From positions 2,170,001 to 2,234,000 of the forward strand of contig JAHRHY010000007.1 of assembly GCA_019671135.1 (NCBI GenBank): DNA of 64,000 nt, in the 5' to 3' direction. Source of the stretch: Linnemannia hyalina (taxonomy: Eukaryota; Mortierellomycota; Mortierellomycetes; Mortierellales; Mortierellaceae). The position numbers and the translations under genes are program-made. Each line of letters begins with the position of its first letter. Position 1 is the first letter of the stretch. Below are positions 24,608 to 37,384 of the stretch, piece by piece. The notes under the pieces were generated by a model. The model was not told where the DNA came from and ran no database searches. It saw only the letters and a list, made by a program, of their open reading frames with translations.

Positions 24608-26735
24608 TTACTGCTCCTGGAAATCAACAAGCCTCTCATTTCTAGCCTGCGTCTCCTTCTCAACCCGGAACCCACCTCCAACTTCACAATCCTTCAACGA
24701 CGACTTTTCACAGATCTTGGCCCCCGAGCAAACGATACACCCATCCAGCTTCACGTTGTCCTCCAGGACCACATGGTCCATCACAATCGAGTTGACAATC
24801 TTGACGTTCTTGCCAATCGTCACATGTGAACCCAGGGTCGACTTCTTGACGGATGTGCGGTCACCCAGTTTGGTGTCATCTCCTACGAGTGAGTCGGCAC
24901 CGACTTGGCCCTGTCCTCCTGGGTTCCTGTCCTTATCCGTAATCTTTGTGTACTATTTTTTTTTCGTCGTTTCATGCATAGAATGATTAGCCATTTGTGG
25001 TCAATTGGGTTTGCAACAAGAAACAAGGACACGAAAATAACGTACGTAGCGGTTGAGCTCAAAGTAGTTGGAGATGCTGTTGGCGCGTCCGCAGTAGACA
25101 TCCTTGGCGACGACAAAGGCCTTGCACTTGACAGGGCTCTTCCATTGTGCATTCTCAGACTGGTCCTCAATCTCGGGTGCCTGTGTCGTCGACAAACTCA
25201 ACGCCAATGCCTGAGTGCTAGGATTTGCCGTCAACGATTCCGCAGCTATATTTATAAAAAGGAGAAAGGTCGGGCGTTGTCAATAAACAATTTCAGGGAG
25301 CGCCTTTTGCTTCGCATTGCGCAACGCCAATCCTCAATCACATGTAATACAATGTCCAGCAAACGCCTTATCCACAAGTCCTAGAAAACGAAGGAAAAGT
25401 AGTTACCTTTGGTGACACCCTCACGGTCAGCAAGGACACGCTGGTGCTGACTCTTAACAAGAAGAGGCAAGACATGCTCCTTCAAACTGGCGCGCGAACG
25501 CTTGATCGAGACCTCGTTGATCAAGTCAATCACCCAGCGCTTGAAAATGTACAAATGTCCGTCCTGCAAGAGTCGGGTGATGTTCATGACAGGGTGCTTG
25601 CTCAACAATGACACCCTTACTGAGAACTCTTCCGTGTCCATCTCTTCCGAGTTGTTCAAGTAGACCAATTGCGAGTTTGACGCGTCAATTCCCACAAACT
25701 GCGTCACCTCTGTTTAATCCCGTTAGTTATCCATGTCCGTGTCAATGAAAAGTGAGATAGGTTAAAAGGTTGCACAAAGAGAAAAAAAATGTATAAAATG
25801 GATTATGGTGAGTTGGTGAGTATGGAATGAGTCATAACAACCATAAACATACACATATTCGCCTTATTCTGTAAAGAGTAGAGTGTGCATACCAGTCTCC
25901 TTGCTAGATCCTGTGGGTCCACCTTCGCTCTTGCTGGGCTCAAAGAACAGGGCGGTCACTGTGGGGTCTTCTGAACGGTGCATATCCAAGAACTGGTGAG
26001 GTGGCAGACTCGTCAACAGGTCACAGCTGATCACAATAAAGTCGGTCTAATGTGGCGCATACGCAAGGTAAAAAAGCGACCGATGAGTCACTTCGTCATA
26101 GGTTCTCCTCATCCTCGTAAGACTTGAGTGCAGAATGCCAATGGTATCATCTTCCATCAGAACAAGGAAGGGTTTTGTGTACCTTGATCTTGTCCTTGAT
26201 CCGGGCCAAAGCCTGGGCAGTTCCACAGTTATCATCTACGATCTCCATGCTGATGTGAAGCTGTCCTTCGTAGACTCTATCCAGATAATGTCCCAACTTT
26301 TTTGATCCCGACGCCAAGCTGACAACAATAACATCTAAACGTTCGTAAGAGACGCGAGGACGTAGGCGTTAATTTCTCACGGACGGGGAACAAAGAGCGC
26401 GAACAGAAGTAGCAGAGGAGAAGACGACGGGTGGTAACGCACCAGAGACGCCGGAGGACTCCAACCAGGCGAGAGGGTATGAGATCATGGGTTGGTTGAC
26501 GATGGGCAAAAGTGCCTTTGGCATGTTGTTCTTCTCGTCGCTCAATGGGATCAGTCTACATGTTCCAACGTGGTGTGAAAAAGGAAGGTAGCCCTCACGG
26601 TCAATACATGTGGTGCTCGGTGTAGTTATTGGGCATGGCGCTGTGTTCCTGTTCATGAGGAGGGTCCCATTACCCGTTTCCGTAGCCGGCCATGATGACG
26701 GCCTGGAACTCTGGCACGCGCTTCCTGTATGGCAT
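24608..26735 (-). CDS. GCD1: Translation initiation factor eIF2B subunit gamma
   Basis: Subunit of the cytosolic eIF2B complex that exchanges GDP for GTP on eIF2. Gamma pairs with epsilon and is a target of stress signalling (family knowledge). Minus-strand exons are 26735-26674, 26555-26443, 26334-26183, 26046-25893, 25709-25407, 25245-25046 and 24943-24608, all in phase, 439 aa, near the usual length (about 450). The N-terminal nucleotidyltransferase-like part begins FQAVIMAGYGNG and has PKALLPIVNQPMISYPLAWL and the TDFIVISCDLL strand. The C-terminal left-handed beta-helix hexapeptide repeats run through GSHVTIGKNVKIVNSIVM and end in CIVCSGAKICEKSSLKDCEV. The start is the MPYRKRV methionine. 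An upstream in-frame extension has no family counterpart. Well supported; the exon 1/2 junction is the least certain. Confidence 0.92.
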
Positions 26736-27089
26736 TGTTGTATGTTCTTGTGTTCTTGAGGTTTGTGTGAAAAAAAGAAGCAAAGCTTGCTGGCGACTCT
26801 CTCTTTTTAAACCTTCGAAATTGACATCGTTGTTTGGAGTTGGCCGCTCATGTGACCGCTTTCGGCGCCACACGGGCCTGACATGCGTTCATGAGCATTG
26901 CTCAACAGATAGTCAACGCTCCCTTCGTCTCACTTTCTTTCACATACTTGCGCACAAAAGACTCGCAATTGACACAGACTGAGCAAAAGAACACATAAAG
27001 CACATCAACCGCCAACATAGCTTAAAACATGCATGGTGAATGTGTCATACCACACAAGATATTTAGTCATTCAGTTTCGAACCAAAATC

Positions 27090-28414
27090 CTAGTTGGGGA
27101 AACGGAAGACCTGCTCCCTCTGGTATCCCATTGCGCCCAACACCCCACGAATAGGTTCTTGTCCATTCATCCCACGAGTGCCCGCAACATGGTTTACCAT
27201 ACTCTCTGGTCCGCACACCAACACAATCGACTTCTTCTCCTGCTCTTGGGTGGCATCCCCTTGAGTGATCACTTTCTTGGGCGGTGGCAACAGTCCCTGG
27301 AGCATTCCCTGGTTTACGAATCCGACATGGCCCTCCCACTTGGAAACAGTCTCAGTCTCTGAAGTAGCAGCGGGGGCTTTGTCGACGGTATAGGAGACGT
27401 GGAGTTGGTTGGGGAAGGTCTTGACGAGGTAGTCGAGTTCGTCCTTGAAGTAGAGTTCTTCAGGCGATTGAGAGGCAAAGAGGAGCGAAATCTTGACCTT
27501 CTTGTCTGGATTTGTCAAAGCCGAGTGGATGATTGGCATAAACGCCGTGATTCCTGTCCCTCCTGCGATCTATTGGTCCAAAGTTGCAATGGTCAATGAG
27601 AAAGTTACATGATATAACACCAAACGCGAAAACAGTTACAAAGGCATTAACGCGTGAGGTAGATAGAACATACCATGCCAATCTCATCCCATTGCTTCAA
27701 ATCCTCCCTTCCACCAGGCCAAATCAACACCGGCCCACGCATCTCAATCCTCTGCCCCTCCTTGGCATCATGCATAAACCTCGACACCTGGCCCTCACTA
27801 TACCGCTTAATCAACAACTGAACCGTCCCTTGCTCCTGCTCCGTCGAATGCACAGGCGTATAAGCCCTCATGGCCTGAATCTGATCATCCTTGACATAGA
27901 TCGCAGAACTGATAGGGATCGCACAGGGAGAAGGGAGTTGGAATTCGAAGAGCGAGGTGTGGTCGGAGACCTTTGTGATTTTTGTCAGTTGGATGGGGGT
28001 CCATTTTTCGGTGGTTAGGGTATCGGCTGGAGAGGTTGAGAAGAAGTTGAAGAAGGGGTTGGAGGACAAAACACCGGACGAGGAACTGTGTTGGTTCCAT
28101 TGGTAGAGGTATGCGCCGATGCCGAGGGAGGATACGGCGAGGAAGGTGAGGGCGTTTGAGGTTTTGGAGGCCTTGGGTGCGCGGGCGGTTGTTGAGCTTG
28201 CGCTGTTAAAGGTTGTCTTTTGTGCGGTTGTCTTTTGTGCGGTTGGTTGTTGGTGCTGGAATGAGGAGGAGGGCTTGGGTGGTCTTGCGTAGCTTCTGAT
28301 CTGCGCGGTGCCTGCAGTGGGGCGAATGTGTGATGCTGGTGTTGATGAGGCTGAGGTGGTTAGGAGGGAGGTTGCCGTCTTGGCTCCTCTGCTGCAGGTC
28401 GAGAGTCTGAACAT
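27090..28414 (-). CDS. Mitochondrial cytochrome-b5-reductase-type flavoprotein (Cyc2-like)
   Basis: FAD/NAD(P)H oxidoreductase predicted in mitochondria. Exons 28414-27674 and 27569-27090 give 406 aa. The first about 50 residues are rich in S, T, R and A with no acidic residue, like a presequence. A membrane anchor follows at about 100-120 (LTFLAVSSLGIGAYLYQW). The FAD-binding part has the RAYTP motif and the NAD-binding part has GGTGIT, split by the intron just before it, and a C-terminal CGPE. This layout fits cytochrome b5 reductases or yeast Cyc2, which acts in mitochondrial haem/cytochrome c maturation. I cannot tell these apart from sequence alone. The start at MFRLSTCS is preferred over an in-frame hydrophobic extension starting at 28498, because it leaves a typical targeting peptide. 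The gene lies upstream of eIF2B gamma in the same direction, about 350 bp away. Confidence 0.85.
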
Positions 28415-28583
28415 GTTTGTCGAGAAGTTGATCGCGAGATGAGAAAACAAGAAGGAAAGAATGAATGCAATTGCAATGATCAAAAGCAACCAAAACAAAA
28501 ACCTCGGAAACGAAAGGTGACTGTCAGGGAGGTAAAGTAATTTGGTGGCAAATCAACTTTATTTGAAACAACTGATCAAAATA

Positions 28584-30791
28584 TCACATCAGGAAAGCAC
28601 GACGTCCGTACCAGTCCTCCTGACGGTAAACACCCACCCTTGAAAAGGTACTCGTCCGGACACCGATCAGTGTCTGCGCCTGCGCCATAAACACCTGATC
28701 CATCATCATCGGGCCAAACACTCCAAGCCTCTCACTCGCTTCCAGGAACGAATCCTCCAAGACTTGCCAACCCATCGACCGGAACTCGGCCAGTTCCTCA
28801 GACCGGTCCTCGTTTGTAGAGACATACACGGGCAGACCACGAAGACTAGGGTCGGACACCAACAGATCGTTCAGCTTCGAGGCCAGCTCTTGGGTTGTTG
28901 GGAGGCACGATGAGAGTGCATGTGGGAACTGTTGCTGACAGTAATCGATAAAGTCCCCGCGCCGGGCGTGGATAGAGATGTAAGAGCCGGGTGGGGCCGC
29001 GTTGTTGATATTATTGTTGTTATAGTAGTGGCGAGTGTTGGTGGTGACGGCGTTGTTCATGTGTTCATAAAGTTGGTCATTAGTGTCGACACTTTGGTCA
29101 AAGTCGTTATGGTGTTGTTGTTGCTTCTCCTCGTCAAGTCCCAAAGACTCCTCCTCCTGCTGCTGGCTCCTTTCCTGCTCAGACTCGTAGAGACGCTGCT
29201 GTTGCTGCAAACTGTTCCTGGCACTCAGCTTATCCAGCGCCGCAGAAAAGAATCGGTCGACCGCAGGGTTAAAATAAAAGTACCGTCCATACAGATCCCA
29301 CTCCTCCTTCGTTGGGACCGCAATCTTGTACCCATTGGTGATACACAACATCTGCTCGTTCTCCTGACTCCGGAGCGCCGGCACGAGCTCATTGAACTCT
29401 GTCGTCTCGATCTCGAGCTGGGTCATCGACAGATCAAACTTCCACTGCCTCAGGAACTCCTTCGCCGTGAAATCCAGGGGTCGCAACGATCCAAATCCGC
29501 AGGTGATGTGGCAGTTCAGACTCTCGATCGAACTAAACCTGTCGGCCTGTCGCAAGTCTTTGAGTTCGACAACATTCACCCCCGTGAGCTGCATGAAGGT
29601 GCCGAGATCAAAGTAGTCGGACCAAGGCTGGTTCTGCTTGGACTTGTCGTGGCTGGAGGCGGTAATCGGAGGCAGGATCAAGGTTCTGCCCAGGGACTTG
29701 GCGACCATGATAGCACGGAGCATGCCATAGAATTGGTTGGTCAGACCGGCGTAGGGGAGGTAGGTCATGTATTTTGTGTTGGGGTCCAGGCTGCGACCAA
29801 GTGACTGCTGTTGAGATCGTCCTGTCTTTGCCACCAAATGGTAGTCTTCCTCCAGTTCCAGAAAGTCGTCCTCCGAGAGGTTGTCACTGCCCTCGTTCCA
29901 GATATCGATATATGCTTCCTGAGGTGTTGCTCCTGGAGTCAAGCCCAGCAAAAAGTCGTCCTCATCCTCTTCATCATCACCCTCACTACTCCCATCCATC
30001 TCATACTCGTCATCCTCAAAGAACTCATCCACCTCACCCCCTTTCCCCTCGTTAGCATTGCTACCAACATCCATCCCATCCGAAACCATATAATCCTCCT
30101 GTTCTTCATCTCCACCAGACACGCCACCTCTATCGACACCAGAATCAGAACCGGCTGCCAAATCTTGAGAGCTCTTGTCATTTTTCCATGAAGAAGAACC
30201 AGCTGGTCGTCCATACAGATCCCAGGTCTTCTCGTTCCCTCCCGACCTGGACTTGCCAGGCCCGGTAACAAGACCGTCTTGATCCATCATCCAGGCCTCT
30301 CCACCATACATTGTCCCTGCTGGTGGCGTTGGCAGTCGTTTCCGTCCATGAGAGGCCGCTCCAGCGTTATTGTTATTTGAGGAACCGAAATCAGATTTAC
30401 GGAGTTGTTGACAATGACCCGTGGCGATATCGCAGCCGGAAAAATGGACAAGGATCAGCGTCACAGAGGAGAAGAAGAGGAGGACTGCCAGGAGTATGGC
30501 TGTCCGACGATTACGCTTCTCGGCCTGACGCTGGTTCACGGATGGATGCCATGTCACCTGGAGGGACTTTTTCTTGGACTGAGAGGAGGAGGGCGAGAGT
30601 ATGGGTGAGATCAAGGAAGGAGAGGAAGAAGATGGAGAAAGTGCTGACGGGTTGATGGTGATAGAGTGTGAATGAGCGATGGGGAAGGTGTGGGTGTGAG
30701 TGTATGTGTGTGCTTGGTACGGGGGAGGATGGGCTTGGTATATGGGCGATTGGTGGTCATCGGACGATGAGTGGTCCGTGTGTCGAGACAT
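28584..30791 (-). CDS. Type II membrane protein with O-fucosyltransferase-like domain
   Basis: Single exon, 735 aa. A cytosolic S/H/P-rich tail precedes one membrane span (about 97-117, AILLAVLLFFSSVTLILV). A long variable lumenal stem follows, with a strongly acidic stretch (about 240-285). The catalytic region begins near 340 (YLPYAGLTNQFYGMLRAI) and carries HARRGDFIDYC near 608. It ends VGVRTSTFSR-like (IGVRTSTFSRVGV) about 20 residues before the stop. These are the GDP-fucose-binding signatures of the O-fucosyltransferase (GT-B) superfamily. An insertion rich in Q, N and E (about 540-600) separates the two halves of the domain. A Golgi location and protein or glycan fucosylation are family inferences; the acceptor is unknown. 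Confidence 0.8.
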   Translation of the reverse strand: MSRHTDHSSSDDHQSPIYQAHPPPYQAHTYTHTHTFPIAHSHSITINPSALSPSSSSPSLISPILSPSSSQSKKKSLQVTWHPSVNQRQAEKRNRRTAILLAVLLFFSSVTLILVHFSGCDIATGHCQQLRKSDFGSSNNNNAGAASHGRKRLPTPPAGTMYGGEAWMMDQDGLVTGPGKSRSGGNEKTWDLYGRPAGSSSWKNDKSSQDLAAGSDSGVDRGGVSGGDEEQEDYMVSDGMDVGSNANEGKGGEVDEFFEDDEYEMDGSSEGDDEEDEDDFLLGLTPGATPQEAYIDIWNEGSDNLSEDDFLELEEDYHLVAKTGRSQQQSLGRSLDPNTKYMTYLPYAGLTNQFYGMLRAIMVAKSLGRTLILPPITASSHDKSKQNQPWSDYFDLGTFMQLTGVNVVELKDLRQADRFSSIESLNCHITCGFGSLRPLDFTAKEFLRQWKFDLSMTQLEIETTEFNELVPALRSQENEQMLCITNGYKIAVPTKEEWDLYGRYFYFNPAVDRFFSAALDKLSARNSLQQQQRLYESEQERSQQQEEESLGLDEEKQQQHHNDFDQSVDTNDQLYEHMNNAVTTNTRHYYNNNNINNAAPPGSYISIHARRGDFIDYCQQQFPHALSSCLPTTQELASKLNDLLVSDPSLRGLPVYVSTNEDRSEELAEFRSMGWQVLEDSFLEASERLGVFGPMMMDQVFMAQAQTLIGVRTSTFSRVGVYRQEDWYGRRAFLM

Positions 30792-33463
30792 TATTTCGAT
30801 GGGCTTTGGATTAAGGTATTAATGATTCGGTAGTAGTTGTGGCAAGAGAGGTGAAAGGAAGCAGTTGAACTCTGAAGTTTGATGCAAGGATAGAATGAAG
30901 GAGCGAGTGGTATTGGAAGAAGTAAGAAGAAGTGGAAGGTGGTCAAGGAGGAGTAGAGGAAAAAACAAAAGGCGACAAAGATGAAGTTAAGAAAGAGAGA
31001 ACGTGTAGAGAAAACTGGAAAGGCAAGAAACGCAGAGAGGCGACGTCGTTTATCTGACGAACTGGCGACCGGCTCAGTTACCAGCTTATTGTTTTCATTG
31101 TGCTCGTGCGTGTTTATCTCGTTGACCCCGTTTTTTTTTAGATGCTGTTCTATGTATTGGCATGTTGACTTCTTCTCAGAACTCTACGGATAGAGTCAAC
31201 CATGAAACATTTGATAAATGCCTCTCGTCATTCCCCATGGAATGGTAACAAGCACGAAAGCGCGCAAGAATCGAAATGAAGAGAGTGAGCGAACAAAAAG
31301 TGAGCACGGAAAAAAAAAGAAGTTCTCGATACCTCCTCCTGCTCACTCATTCTATCCTCCCGCCTGTCCGCCTTTCTTTCTTTTTTGCCTCCTCCTCTCC
31401 TCCCTTACGACGATAAAGAGGCGAGCGAAATTTGTCCCTGAGAAATAATAGCAGTGCGACAAACAAAATGCATGGTGTTGACATGGATGGATCTTTGTTC
31501 TTTTCCCTCTTTTTTAATGCTCTCAGTTTTGTTATTAGGTCGAAAAAGGGGAACTACTAGCCATCCTGCTATTCAAGGAGAAGGTGCATTTGTCCTGGTG
31601 CCTAAAATAAAACTAGGGGAAGCCACACAAAATGCGAGTGAGAGGGAATGGCGACTGAAGGACACAATGGGAAGTGGGTAAGCAAGCGCGTCTATCATAG
31701 GGCACTCGCAAGCAATGGTTTGATGGGAAATACTCTTCTTCCTTGACCAATGACTGTCCACACTTGTCACAAAAGAGAGATAGGCGAGAGAGGAGCAAGA
31801 GATGGAAGAGGGCTGACTGACTGACAAGTGCGAGAAAGAGAAAGGGGCTGAAGAAGAGGTAAGTGTAAAAATACCCGAGAAGTACCACCCTTGAAACTAA
31901 TGACCCTGATCCCGCCTTCCAGCCCCTTTGGGGTTGACTATTCTCCGGATGGAGAACATTCCACTCTGCCTGTTGGTTTCCCACACAACCAAGGAACATG
32001 TGTAATCTTGCTCTTGTAATGCTCAACGTGTTTCTTCCCTGGTTCTCTCTCCTGAGGGGTAGCGGCCGATTGCATAAGACCTTTCTAGGCCTGGGTGGAC
32101 GAGTCGAGAACTAGATCGAGTTCGCGTTCTTGAGCGATTTCTGGATCCTAGGGACCTCCTGTATTGACATATCCAGGTTGGTGTTAACCGTAGCGGCACA
32201 AGAGGAAACATCAGTCTCTTTACGATAAGTACAGCTTATTACTGTAGTGAAAAAAGGAGTTGTTGGCAAGGTCCTTGTTGCATCAATCGGAGGTCGTGAG
32301 TGACCTTCTCTTTCCCACCACCACATTCTGAACCCTTGCACCTTCCACCCGCCGACCACACACTGACACCGTCAATAACATTATACCTCTACTTTAAGGA
32401 TCATCTGAGGAAGGAAAATGCAATTGAGCCCACGGTGCGTGCCACTATCATCAACCACCGAAATCGTCTACTGATCGCCCTTCAAAACAGAAGTATCCTC
32501 TTCTAGATCTATTGCACAGGAATCGCAGGTAAGGAGGTCCTCTTTCTCTTTTTATGATCATGATTTGAACATATCGAAGCCTTTACGCTTCAACAAGTCA
32601 ACAACCAATATCCACATACAGACCCATTTTTGGTTCGCCTCCACGGCAAAAGAGCCAATAACCGCTCAACAATGACAACAACAAAAAAGGATGAAAAATG
32701 GAGAAGTGACAACGACGCCGAGAAGTAGCAGCACGGACTTACGGCATGTCAAGAAATGCATAGTCGACAAATCGTCAGTGTAATTGTGTTTGCACTATCG
32801 AGCATGGGAGGAGTGGGCAATTCTTTTTTAGTTTCAATTGCTGGCTGGAATCACATGAGGATCAATTTTCAATTAGATGTCGGTGCAATGGTCAATTAGG
32901 GGTTGCTCCAATTGATCCAACGCAGCACTTACGACTGGACTCTAAAAAACTCTCGGTCGACAGAGGTTTCCCTCCTGAAATGTGAACAACCAACCAAAGG
33001 GCGGCGGGAAGGGAAAAAGCAAAGAATAGCCGGGCAGAAGGGATCGCATATCCCAATTGACCTCATCGGGGGACCAAGCTCCCCTTTGTGCCCCCTTGTG
33101 TACGTTCCTTGGGAAGACCTTGTTTGCTTTTGTCTCTTTGGGGTCTTCATGTTGTGTTTGTCCGAGGCAAAGGGTGTCTTGTTCTTGAAGGGAGTTGTTG
33201 TATGAATGTGGCTGGTGTCTATCTAAAGGTGTATGTCTCGTCTTCCCTTCTCACTCTCTCTCTCTTCTCTTCTCTTCTCCTTACCTCTTTTTCCCTTACC
33301 TTCCCACCTCTCCTTCCCCTCTTCCCCATCCGTGGACCACTCCTCTCACTTCCACCTCCATCTCCACCGTTACTCTCTCTTCTCCTTTCCTTCCTTCACT
33401 CTCGCACAACCTAATATCCCTTTGCATTGACAACCCACAGCCATCCCTTCCTTCCCCTTTCCT
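30792..33463. other. Divergent intergenic region
   Basis: About 2.7 kb between the O-fucosyltransferase-like gene (minus) and the Spt23/Mga2-like gene (plus). It should contain both promoters. The right end (33230-33460) is strongly CT-rich, as expected of a fungal leader. I saw no supportable gene. Confidence 0.6.
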
Positions 33464-36400
33464 ATGCCTCCTCATTCCTCTAATCTCCTTCAGGTCCTCG
33501 GCCAGTCGGATCTGTCCGCCTTCGACACCTCCTTCCTCCATCACCACCACGAGGTAACACACTCTGCTCCTTCTCACTCTCTTCCTCTTTCTTTACTCTC
33601 ACCCTTTCACCCTTTCACCCTTTCACTATTCACACTCACTCCCATTACACTCGCAACACACACAGCTATGAAAGCACAACGGACACTCGAGCACTGCAAA
33701 TAGCCAAGAAATAGCAGACACTTACACTCCTTATCTTATATATGTCAATAACAAACAGGATGCGTCAATGGGCGAATTCAAAAAGAACCAGCTGGCCTCT
33801 CCCGAATGGAACAACGCTCTGCTCTTCTCCCTCAACGACACCCTCTCAAGGCAAGTCTCTTGTCCTGTGCGATCAGTGCTATATCACTTTTGCTTAGTCA
33901 AGTCACTTACTGTCGGGCCTCAGCTCTATTTTTTGATGCTAACGTTTTACCTTTATGCTTTTTGTGTCCGTTCTTTATACTTCCACTTCATCCTCTTCCT
34001 CCCACTCACTCTCTTCACTCACTATCACACAAAACATCATCAACAACAACAATAACACTCCCAAACAACCACCAACGACAATCAACAACAACGACCTTCA
34101 ATCCACTAAAAATACAACAGCTTTAACAAGCCAACCATCGCACACCGCTTGAACGTCAAAACTCACGTCTTCAAGAAGGAGCTACAGGAGTATGTGCCCA
34201 CTCAGATCGAGGACCGTCTCCGTATCGAGACCATCATCTACGTGGAACTCTCCATCGTCGACCACAACAACAATCTTATCAACGCCTTCGACTTTGCGCG
34301 TCTGCCCAAGGACCTCTTCTTCTCCCAGCCCGACAAGATCATGTCGCCGGAGGAAATGGCCACCAAGCGTATCATCGACATCGCCGCCACCCTCCAGTGT
34401 CCCTCCAACAACTGGCAGGAGGAGAAGGAGGCCTGTCTCCGCTGTGCCCGTCGCATGTCTGCCAAGCTCGACCAAACCGAGAGCAGAGTACGTTTTTTAA
34501 TATGTTGTAGCCTTTCGAGCTTTATTACTACGCCCATCATACAGGACATCTTCAGGAACTCCAGATGTGTGTTATTGTAATCATGGTAATGATTTCTAAC
34601 TCCTTTGCATTCTTTGCTCACATAGATTATGCATATGCTCCCTGAGTTGCACCGCACTGACAGTGGAGATGCCCTGATCAGCTTCCGTTCTGGCGTTGCC
34701 AACATCCAGTTCAAAATCAACTGCTACTGCGGACACAAGAAGGAGAAGGAAGGTTTCGTCATTCGCTTCGACTCCCAGTCGGACGTCTCGATCGACTCCC
34801 ATGTCACCCTTCCCCTGATGTTCTACCACCAGAACAAGAACAGAGTCGCATCGCGTGCTCTCGCTGCTGCCACCAAGGTCCAGGGAAAGCCCGATCAGCC
34901 CCTCCAGGACCAGGGATCGACTGTCCGCAGCATTGTCAAGTCCGTCACCTCGAAATCGAAAAAGGAATCGAGAATCAAACTTGGGAGTAGTCCTATAGGG
35001 CAACAACACCAAATACCGTCGCCCCCCAACTCCCTACTGGATTCGCCCGTTGAATGGTCGTCCAGTCCAGAGATGGAGGACTTTATTGACAACACCGACA
35101 TTCCGTTCACTGTACCCTCGCCGCCACCTCCTGACCCATTGATATCCCTCTTCCCCGAGTCGATCGTTCAGGATCATCAGCTGCTGCTGCCCACTGTTGC
35201 TCTCATTAGCCATATGACTCCCAACAGCGGTCCCGTCCGTGGAGGTACCTTGGTCACCATTCACGGATCTGGCTTCAAGGTCGGCGAGCTCATCTATGTT
35301 TGCTTTGGCGAGAACTTGGTTCCCGTCATCCCCCAGCGCGACCACATGCTCGAGTGTGTCACCCCCGCTTCCAACAAGGCCGAGACCGTCGCTGTCTTTG
35401 TCGCGAACGCTGGTGATGCCACCGCTGCCCAGGCTACCTTTGCTTATGTCGACGACAACGAGAAGGAGCTTATGAAATTGGCCTTGCAGCGCGTGTTGAA
35501 CGTCGCTGCCCGCATGGAGGGTCCCTTGGACACTGTCCTCAACCGCGCCAACGAGTTCACGCTCTGGAGCGATCTCTTGGAGGGCAACCTCGATGGTTCG
35601 TCCTCCTTGAACGGAACTCAGTTCTCGAGCCTCGAGGAGATGGTCATCGAGACTCTCAAGGCTCTTGACACACCTAACGTCAAGAACGTCGAAGGCTTGT
35701 CGATCACCAACAGCACTGGCCATACCTTGCTCCATCTCGCTGTCGCTCTCCAGTACCAGACCTTGGCCAAGGAGCTCATGGACCGCGGCGTTGATGTGTC
35801 TGTTGTGGACAAGAACGGTCTCACTGCTTTGGCCTTGGCTCGCCGCTTGAACAGCCAGGCTATGATTGATCTTCTCTGTGGTATCGAGTCTTCCGCTTCT
35901 GCCGGCAATGTCATCGCCGCCACAGTTGCCCCCAAGGTCACCCTCTTGGATGCCAAGGTCGGTCTCTCTGCTGAGGGCGATGAGGTTACTCGTAGGTTGT
36001 CGTTGTTCGTTAGTCCAGGCTCTCAACCCACCGCCACGGATCAATCATGCACAGATCACGGCTCTAGCGGCATAATCCCATCCAGTGGGGTGCCTACCAA
36101 GAGCCTCTCGTTGGATCTAGAGGGTCAAGATGACCCACACATGGACTTTGTGTGGGAAGGCTTTGGCCAAGGACCAGGACACGAGAACCTCGCTCTCTCT
36201 GACGACGCGGTCGGACCCAAGATTCTTGAAGTCAACAAGATGATTGGCCTGTTTGACCAGCAGGAGCCACGTCGTTTCGGGGGTGCCGTCGACCAGTTCG
36301 GACAGCAACAACAACAGCATCTCGCCCAGCAGCAGGAACAGGACTACCGCAAGATTTTGTCCGCGATCCCCACCGGCTCTGGAGAAGTGATGATGTCGAT

Positions 36401-37112
36401 GCCTGAACAGAACTACGAGCCCCCCACCGTCGGTCTGCGTCTTATTGGTAAACGAGACGCGCATCCAACGGGGATAACAGACGAAGTCGAGTTCAACATC
36501 CCCATAAGCGCCTCCTGCCCTATAAGCACCCTCAATTCCACGAGGCTGCCAGTAAGAGGTCTTGACCAAGCTGCCCCGATCGGTCAAGACGAGGTCGCCG
36601 CCGAAGGGTGCACAGGAGTCGCGTCGGTGAACCCGTCTGTTGGAGTCCCAGGGAATGGCAGTAGTCAGAGTGTTCATGGAACAGGACGGATAGATCGCCC
36701 CACCGTCAGGATTCCTATACACGTCGATGCCGGCTCCGAGACCTTCTCAACTGAGCAGCAGCGCTCCGCCCCTGTTGGCTACATCGCTGGGATATGCCCC
36801 ACGATGCACCAAGCCGAAGTAAGCGGAGTTGTTGTTGTGTCTGAGGAGACGGAGATCGACAACGACGCCGGCGGGTCGCTCAACACCGCCACCGAGCAGG
36901 CTGCAGTTCAGAGCAGCCGTCAAGATGATGTCGAGTCTGAACCACTGTTGTTCTTGGGAGGGCTGCCCGTGACCTTGTTGCCGCGCCCTACCCGTACCAC
37001 CGGATCGGCAGTGCCAAGCCCCACCGTTGCCCTGAACAGGAGTACCAACAGCGGCAGCAACAGCAGCGAACCATCCAAAATGGAGCACGAGGATGACGTC
37101 GAGCAGGCTTAA
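33464..37112 (+). CDS. Spt23/Mga2-like IPT-ankyrin transcription factor
   Basis: Exons 33464-33553, 33759-33850, 34121-34487 and 34626-37112 give 1011 aa with closed phases. Exon 2 ends in a GC donor (AAG|GCAAGT). The N-terminal region (about 40-290) matches the DNA-binding-like part of the Spt23/Mga2 family (SFNKPTIAHRLNVKTHVFKK; INCYCGHKKEKEGFVIRF). An IPT/TIG domain covers about 377-462 (SGPVRGGTLVTIHGSGFKVG). At least two ankyrin repeats cover about 545-620 (GHTLLHLAVALQYQTLAKEL; NGLTALALARRLNSQAMIDLL). Yeast members sit in the ER membrane through a C-terminal span and control OLE1 desaturase after proteasomal release. Here the C-terminus is Q/S/G-rich and shows no hydrophobic span. The exact first exon is the weakest part of the model. 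Confidence 0.85.
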
Positions 37113-37384
37113 AGAGACCCTTCTTTTTGTCGAAAAGGGTTGATTAGCCATCCGTCCTCCTCGCCGTTTTATACCCATCTGGATGGCATTGTATTTTGTT
37201 TTGTTTTGTTTGCGCGTTTTATTTTCTTTTGCTCTTTTGTTAGTTAACTCTTGTACATAGTTTTCCGTACTCCCACTATTGATGTCCTTCCATGCTTTCT
37301 TGTTTCTTTTCTTTAATTTGCTTTTTGTTTCTTTTAGTAAAGAGGATTTTTCACAATGATGTTGTCCCAGAATGCTATGATATC

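Noticed and set aside
24279..24645. Frames of 81-117 codons over the GA repeat
   Set aside because: Pure Arg-Glu or Ser-Leu dipeptide translation of the microsatellite.
28920..29804. 294-codon plus-strand frame
   Set aside because: Antisense shadow of the O-fucosyltransferase-like gene, whose own frame carries conserved motifs.
35034..36044. 336-codon minus-strand frame
   Set aside because: Antisense shadow of the IPT-ankyrin exon; no recognisable domain.
36117..36722. 201-codon minus-strand frame opposite the Spt23/Mga2-like C-terminus
   Set aside because: Composition is somewhat protein-like, but there are no domain and no splice signals, and the plus frame is open throughout.
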